From contig NZ_LDTB01000009.1 of assembly GCF_001476895.1 (NCBI RefSeq), positions 1-64,000 on the forward strand: a DNA stretch of 64,000 nt, in the 5' to 3' direction. Numbering within the stretch: position 1 is the first letter of the stretch; each line of letters begins with the position of its first letter. The notes beneath the pieces were generated by a model, which was given only the letters and a program-made list of their open reading frames with translations, was not told where the DNA came from and ran no database searches. This document shows positions 60,594-64,000 of this stretch, in pieces. Source of the stretch: Sphingomonas endophytica. Lineage in GTDB: Bacteria > Pseudomonadota > Alphaproteobacteria > Sphingomonadales > Sphingomonadaceae. The position numbers and the translations under genes were made by a program.

Positions 60594-61877
60594 ATGATGA
60601 CCGATCAGCCCGTACACGCAAATGGCTCGCCGGGCGCGAGCATGGATCGCCGGATCGAACGCCCCAAGGCGGCGTGGTGGCGGCGGCGCGAGGTGGTGAT
60701 CGCGGCGGCGGTGGCGATTGCCGCGCCGCTCGGCTGGCAGATGCTCCCCGCCAGCGGATCGACCGACATCAAGCTGGCCGATATCGAAACCGGCGCGGTG
60801 ACGCGCGCGCCCTTCGCCGATTACCTGCCGGTGCGCGCCACGGTCGCGCCGCGCGTCACGACCTTGGTCGGCGTGCTGACCGGCGGGCAGGTCGAGAAAC
60901 TGCTGGTGCAGGACGGCGCGATGGTGACGGACGGGCAGCCGCTGGCGACGCTCGCCAACCCCGAACTGCGGCTGGACGTACTGACCCGCGAGGCCTCGAT
61001 CGCCAGTCAATTGGGTAGCGTCGCAGGCGAGAACCTGGGGATCGAGCGCAACCGGCTAGACCGTGCCGGGCAGATCGCGCAGGCGAACTACGATCTCATC
61101 AAGGCGCGGCGCGACCTGTCGATCCGCCAGCAGCTCCACGATCAGGGTTTCCTGTCGGACGCGGGCGTGAAGAGCTACGCCGAGGAGGCGGCCTATCAGG
61201 AGAAGCGGCTCGCCCAGCTTCAGTCGGGTGGTGCGGCGGAGGCGCGGATCACCGCGACCCAGGGCCAGCGGCTCGACGATACGCGCGGCCGGCTGGAGCG
61301 CAACATGGCGGCGGTGCGCGCCGGGCTCGACGCGCTGACGATCCGCGCGTCGGCGAGCGGGCGGCTGACCAATTTCACGATCCAGCCCGGCCAGACGCTG
61401 AAGCCCGGCGACCCGGCGGGGCAGATCGACAGCGAAGGCTCGTGGAAGCTGACGGCCGACGTGGACGAATATTACCTCGGCCGTGTCGCAGTCGGGCAGA
61501 AGGCGCGCGCCGGCGACGCGGTACTGACCGTCTCCAAGGTGTTGCCGGCGGTGAAGGACGGGCGGTTTCGGGCGGAGCTGACGTTCGATCGCACCGCGCC
61601 GACCGGGCTTAACCGTGGGCAAACGCTGGACATTCGCATCACCCTGGGCAGCACCGCACCCGCGCTGGTCGCGCCGGTCGGCGGCTGGCTGGAGGCCGGG
61701 GGCGGATCGTCGGTGTTCGTGATCGACCCCGACGGCGGACACGCCCGCCGCCGGGCGATCAGGACCGGGCGGCGCAATCCCGAGCAGGTCGAGATCCTGT
61801 CCGGCCTCGCCGCCGGGGACCGCATCGTCACCACCAACACATCGTCCGTGAAGGGCGACATCCTCAACCTCCGTTGA
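60594..61877 (+). CDS. HlyD-family periplasmic adaptor of an ABC exporter
   Basis: This 427-residue protein has one N-terminal membrane helix (VVIAAAVAIAAPLGWQML) and a lipoyl-type half motif (VTTLVGVLTGGQVEKLLVQDG, GQPLATLANPEL). A long coiled-coil hairpin, the second lipoyl half (LTIRASASGRLTNFTIQPGQ) and a beta-barrel follow. It should bridge the inner-membrane MacB-like pump to an outer partner. ATG 60594 and 60597 are both possible; the ribosome-binding site is weak. It is first in the operon with the ABC ATPase, DUF2807 and permease genes. Confidence 0.88.
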   Translation: MMTDQPVHANGSPGASMDRRIERPKAAWWRRREVVIAAAVAIAAPLGWQMLPASGSTDIKLADIETGAVTRAPFADYLPVRATVAPRVTTLVGVLTGGQVEKLLVQDGAMVTDGQPLATLANPELRLDVLTREASIASQLGSVAGENLGIERNRLDRAGQIAQANYDLIKARRDLSIRQQLHDQGFLSDAGVKSYAEEAAYQEKRLAQLQSGGAAEARITATQGQRLDDTRGRLERNMAAVRAGLDALTIRASASGRLTNFTIQPGQTLKPGDPAGQIDSEGSWKLTADVDEYYLGRVAVGQKARAGDAVLTVSKVLPAVKDGRFRAELTFDRTAPTGLNRGQTLDIRITLGSTAPALVAPVGGWLEAGGGSSVFVIDPDGGHARRRAIRTGRRNPEQVEILSGLAAGDRIVTTNTSSVKGDILNLR

Positions 61878-61888
61878 AAGAGCCGATC

Positions 61889-62566
61889 ATGATCCGTCTC
61901 GAGAATATCCAGCGCCGCTACATCTCCGACGAGGTGGAGACGACCGCGCTGGCGGACATCAACCTGCATGTCGCGGCGGGCGAGTTCGTCGCGATCATGG
62001 GGCCGTCCGGCTGCGGAAAATCGACCTTGCTCAACACGTTGGGCACGGTCGATCGCCCGACCGGCGGGCGGTACATGTTCGGCGACCGCGACCTGGCGGC
62101 GCTGGACGAGAAGGAACTGGCCGCGTTTCGCGGCAGCACGCTGGGCTTCGTGTTCCAGAGCTTCAACCTGATCGACGAACTGACGATCGAGGAGAATGTC
62201 GCGCTGGGCCTCGCCTATCGCAAGGATGCCGGAGACCGGCGCGCACGGGTGGCGGCGGCGATGGACAAGGTCGGGATCGCGCATCGCTCGCGACATTTTC
62301 CGCATCAATTGTCGGGTGGTCAGCAACAACGCGCCGCGATTGCGCGGGCGATCGTCGGCGATCCGAAGCTGATCCTCGCCGACGAGCCGACCGGCAACCT
62401 GGACACCGCCAATGGCGAGCAGGTGATGAGCATCCTGATGGGGCTGAACGACGAGGGCGCGACGATCGTGATGGTCACGCACTCGCCCAGCCACGCGGAC
62501 ATGGCGAAGCGGCGGATCGACATGCTCGACGGCCGGATCGTCGCCAGCGCGATGCGCGCATTGTGA
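61889..62566 (+). CDS. ABC transporter ATP-binding protein (MacB/LolD type)
   Basis: This 225-residue ATPase has Walker A GPSGCGKST, signature LSGGQQQRAAIARAI, Walker B LILADEPTGNLD and the switch His in MVTHSPSHA. This is the MacB/LolD/FtsE class that powers FtsX-type permeases. It follows the adaptor by 11 bases; the ATG at 61889 is preferred over a TTG at 61874. Its partner is the permease at 63299. Confidence 0.93.
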   Translation: MIRLENIQRRYISDEVETTALADINLHVAAGEFVAIMGPSGCGKSTLLNTLGTVDRPTGGRYMFGDRDLAALDEKELAAFRGSTLGFVFQSFNLIDELTIEENVALGLAYRKDAGDRRARVAAAMDKVGIAHRSRHFPHQLSGGQQQRAAIARAIVGDPKLILADEPTGNLDTANGEQVMSILMGLNDEGATIVMVTHSPSHADMAKRRIDMLDGRIVASAMRAL

Positions 62567-62583
62567 CAGAGGGGAGTAGCGGA

Positions 62584-63294
62584 ATGATGAAGCGGATGAC
62601 GGGCGTGGCGCTGTGTGCGCTGCTGGGTGGGTGCGTGGTCGCGGTCGGATCGAGCGACGCCGGGCCGATGCGGGGCGTCGAGACGAAGCGGTTCGAGGTT
62701 GCCGGCTTCGACGCGATCGAGCTGGCCGGGAGCGACAATCTGCGGGTCGTGCGCAGCGATGGCATGTCGGTGGTGGCGAGCGGCGATCCGCGCGCGATCG
62801 ACGCGCTGCGGGTGACGGTCGAGGGCGGGACGTTGCGGGTCACGCGCAAGCCGGGCACCTGGCAGGACCGGGGCGCGATGGTGACGGTGACGGTCCCGTC
62901 GCTGCGCGCGGCGACGCTGTCCGGGTCGGGCGACATGGAGGTGGAGGCCGCCACCGCACCGACGTTCGACGCGCGGCTGGCGGGATCGGGCGACCTGATC
63001 CTGCGCGGGGTGCGCGGCGACACGATGCGCGTCGAGTTGGCCGGGTCGGGCGACCTGACCGCCAGCGGACGCGCGCGGCAGGTCGAGATCCGCGCGGCCG
63101 GGTCCGGCGATGTCGATGCGCGGGCGCTGGAGGTGCGTGACCTGCGCGTCGACGTGAGCGGCAGCGGCGACGTCCGCGCGCAGGCGTCGGGCACTGCCGG
63201 CCTCTCCGCCGACGGTTCGGGTGACGTGACGGTCACGGGCCCGGCGCGCTGCACCGTCCGCAAGGGCGGCAGCGGCGACGTGCGCTGCGGCTGA
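62584..63294 (+). CDS. DUF2807 (GIN-domain) lipoprotein
   Basis: This 236-residue protein starts with a lipoprotein signal (GVALCALLGGC lipobox). It continues as a beta-helix in which short units end in GSGD: LSGSGDMEVEA, LAGSGDLILRG, LAGSGDLTASG, AAGSGDVDARA, VSGSGDVRAQA, ADGSGDVTVTG and GGSGDVRCG. DUF2807 proteins are of unknown function and common in Bacteroidetes and sphingomonads. GAGGGGAG lies 7 bases before the ATG at 62584; an upstream GTG overlaps the ATPase stop. It stands between the ATPase and permease genes, so it may be an accessory part. Confidence 0.87.
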   Translation: MMKRMTGVALCALLGGCVVAVGSSDAGPMRGVETKRFEVAGFDAIELAGSDNLRVVRSDGMSVVASGDPRAIDALRVTVEGGTLRVTRKPGTWQDRGAMVTVTVPSLRAATLSGSGDMEVEAATAPTFDARLAGSGDLILRGVRGDTMRVELAGSGDLTASGRARQVEIRAAGSGDVDARALEVRDLRVDVSGSGDVRAQASGTAGLSADGSGDVTVTGPARCTVRKGGSGDVRCG

Positions 63295-63298
63295 TCCG

Positions 63299-64000
63299 AT
63301 GACGAACCGCTACGCCCTGCTGTCGCTGTACCGATCGCTGACGCGGCACAGGCTGTATGCCGCGCTCGACATCGGCGGGCTGGCGGTGGGCGTGGCGGTG
63401 TTCCTGGTGCTGGGGCTGTACGTGCGGTTCGAGACCAGCTTCGAGCGCTGGCTGCCGCGCCACGACCAGATCTATCTGATCCAGACCGAACTGCATCTAC
63501 CCGGCAGCCCGTTCAACGGCGCCTATCCCGCCAGCATGGCCGGGATGCTGGAGCAGTTGCGCGAGGACTTCCCCGGCCTGACCGGCACGCGCATCCGGGG
63601 CGGGGCGGGGGCGGGCAGCGTGACGCGGAACGGCATCGCGCAGCGCGAGGATGTCGCGCAGGTCGATGCGTCGTTCTTCGACGTGTTCGACCTGCCGATG
63701 GTCGCGGGCGACGGGCGGCGCGCGCTGGCCGATCCGTCGGCGGCGCTCGTCAGCCGGTCGGCGGCGCGCAAGTATTTCGGGAGTGCGGACCCGATCGGTC
63801 AGACGATGACGATCGGCTTCGACGGGCCGCAGGTGTTCCGCGTGGCGGGGGTGTTCGAGGACCTGCCCGCCAACAGTGATCTGCGCGCGGCGATCCTGAC
63901 GCCGATCCCGCGCACCCCGCCGCCGATGCGCTGGGACTGGTATCGCTGGGGAACGGCGGCGGTGATGACCTTCGTGCGCTTTCCCACGCGCGCCGCCGCG
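63299..64000 (+). CDS. FtsX/MacB-type ABC permease, N-terminal part
   Basis: The gene starts with ATG at 63299, 4 bases after the DUF2807 stop, and runs out of the window after 234 codons. It opens MTNRYALLSLYRSLTRHRLY, followed by a membrane helix (IGGLAVGVAVFLVLGLYVRF). The periplasmic MacB-core domain follows, with VDASFFDVFDLPMVAGDGR, ALVSRSAARKYFG, ADPIGQTM and VAGVFEDLPANSDLRAAIL. These are the marks of FtsX-like permeases that work with MacB-type ATPases. The rest of the gene, with the remaining three helices, lies beyond base 64000. Confidence 0.88.
   Translation, partial: MTNRYALLSLYRSLTRHRLYAALDIGGLAVGVAVFLVLGLYVRFETSFERWLPRHDQIYLIQTELHLPGSPFNGAYPASMAGMLEQLREDFPGLTGTRIRGGAGAGSVTRNGIAQREDVAQVDASFFDVFDLPMVAGDGRRALADPSAALVSRSAARKYFGSADPIGQTMTIGFDGPQVFRVAGVFEDLPANSDLRAAILTPIPRTPPPMRWDWYRWGTAAVMTFVRFPTRAAA

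Overview
The window is high-GC, gene-dense chromosomal DNA that reads as a sphingomonad alphaproteobacterium (Sphingomonas or a close relative). The reasons are the aroA-cmk-rpsA-ihfB block beside tRNA-Ala and a FYDLN-type protein, the purN-purM // DUF2066-hdaA-ppk-ppx block, a Caulobacter-like xylXB pair, a DUF1080/Gfo-Idh pair, an NDUFA9-like protein, and many 4-nt start/stop overlaps. I see no phage, insertion sequence, integrase, CRISPR array or recognisable defence island. Most of the window is core genome with a few accessory inserts.

Layout. 0-2 kb: end of a proline-rich gene, tRNA-Leu(UAG) and trigger factor with a long lysine-rich tail. 2-6.3 kb: an MHS-type transporter, then an exported Gfo/Idh/MocA oxidoreductase overlapping a DUF1080 protein. 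6.3-8.8 kb: a TonB-dependent receptor with a DUF2946 protein, possibly a copper pair. 8.9-14 kb: 3-methyladenine glycosylase, a D,D-carboxypeptidase, a signalling group (single-domain response regulator, GAF protein, membrane GGDEF-EAL protein) and an unknown small protein. 14-17.5 kb: xylX-xylB-xylE, part of the oxidative (Weimberg) D-xylose pathway, behind a LacI-type palindrome. 18-25.8 kb: gltD-DUF2059-gltB and uppP. 25.8-32.9 kb: NDUFA9-like protein, tRNA-Leu(CAG), a soluble MCP-like sensor, rimO, anmK, DUF4112, a peptide-type solute-binding protein and tRNA-Leu(UAA).

33-38.5 kb: ihfB, rpsA, cmk and aroA on the minus strand, with a parDE toxin-antitoxin pair on the plus strand between cmk and rpsA; then a FYDLN protein and tRNA-Ala(GGC). 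38.7-46.3 kb: a YjbR-like protein, purN and purM diverging from DUF2066-hdaA-ppk-ppx, which joins control of DnaA to polyphosphate metabolism. 46.3-50.4 kb: a divergent GH31/GH35 glycosidase pair around a palindrome almost identical to the one in front of xylX. 50.4-57.7 kb: a hybrid sensor kinase, then a small membrane protein, a VirJ/AcvB-like hydrolase, DUF2147 and an MprF/LpiA-type lysyl-phosphatidylglycerol synthase. 57.7-64 kb: a SWIB protein and a two-component system divergent from a HlyD-ABC ATPase-DUF2807-FtsX-type permease cluster that runs off the end.

How parts work together. The strongest functional link not obvious from gene order is the shared operator: the xylose catabolic operon (14 kb) and the GH31/GH35 pair (48.7 kb) probably form one xylose- or xyloglucan-responsive regulon. 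The second is envelope lipid remodelling by the VirJ-like hydrolase and MprF. The third is the exporter locus, whose NtrC-like regulator has lost the residues needed for ATP use and sigma-54 contact. These are extensions of known families; I did not find a clearly unprecedented multi-gene system.
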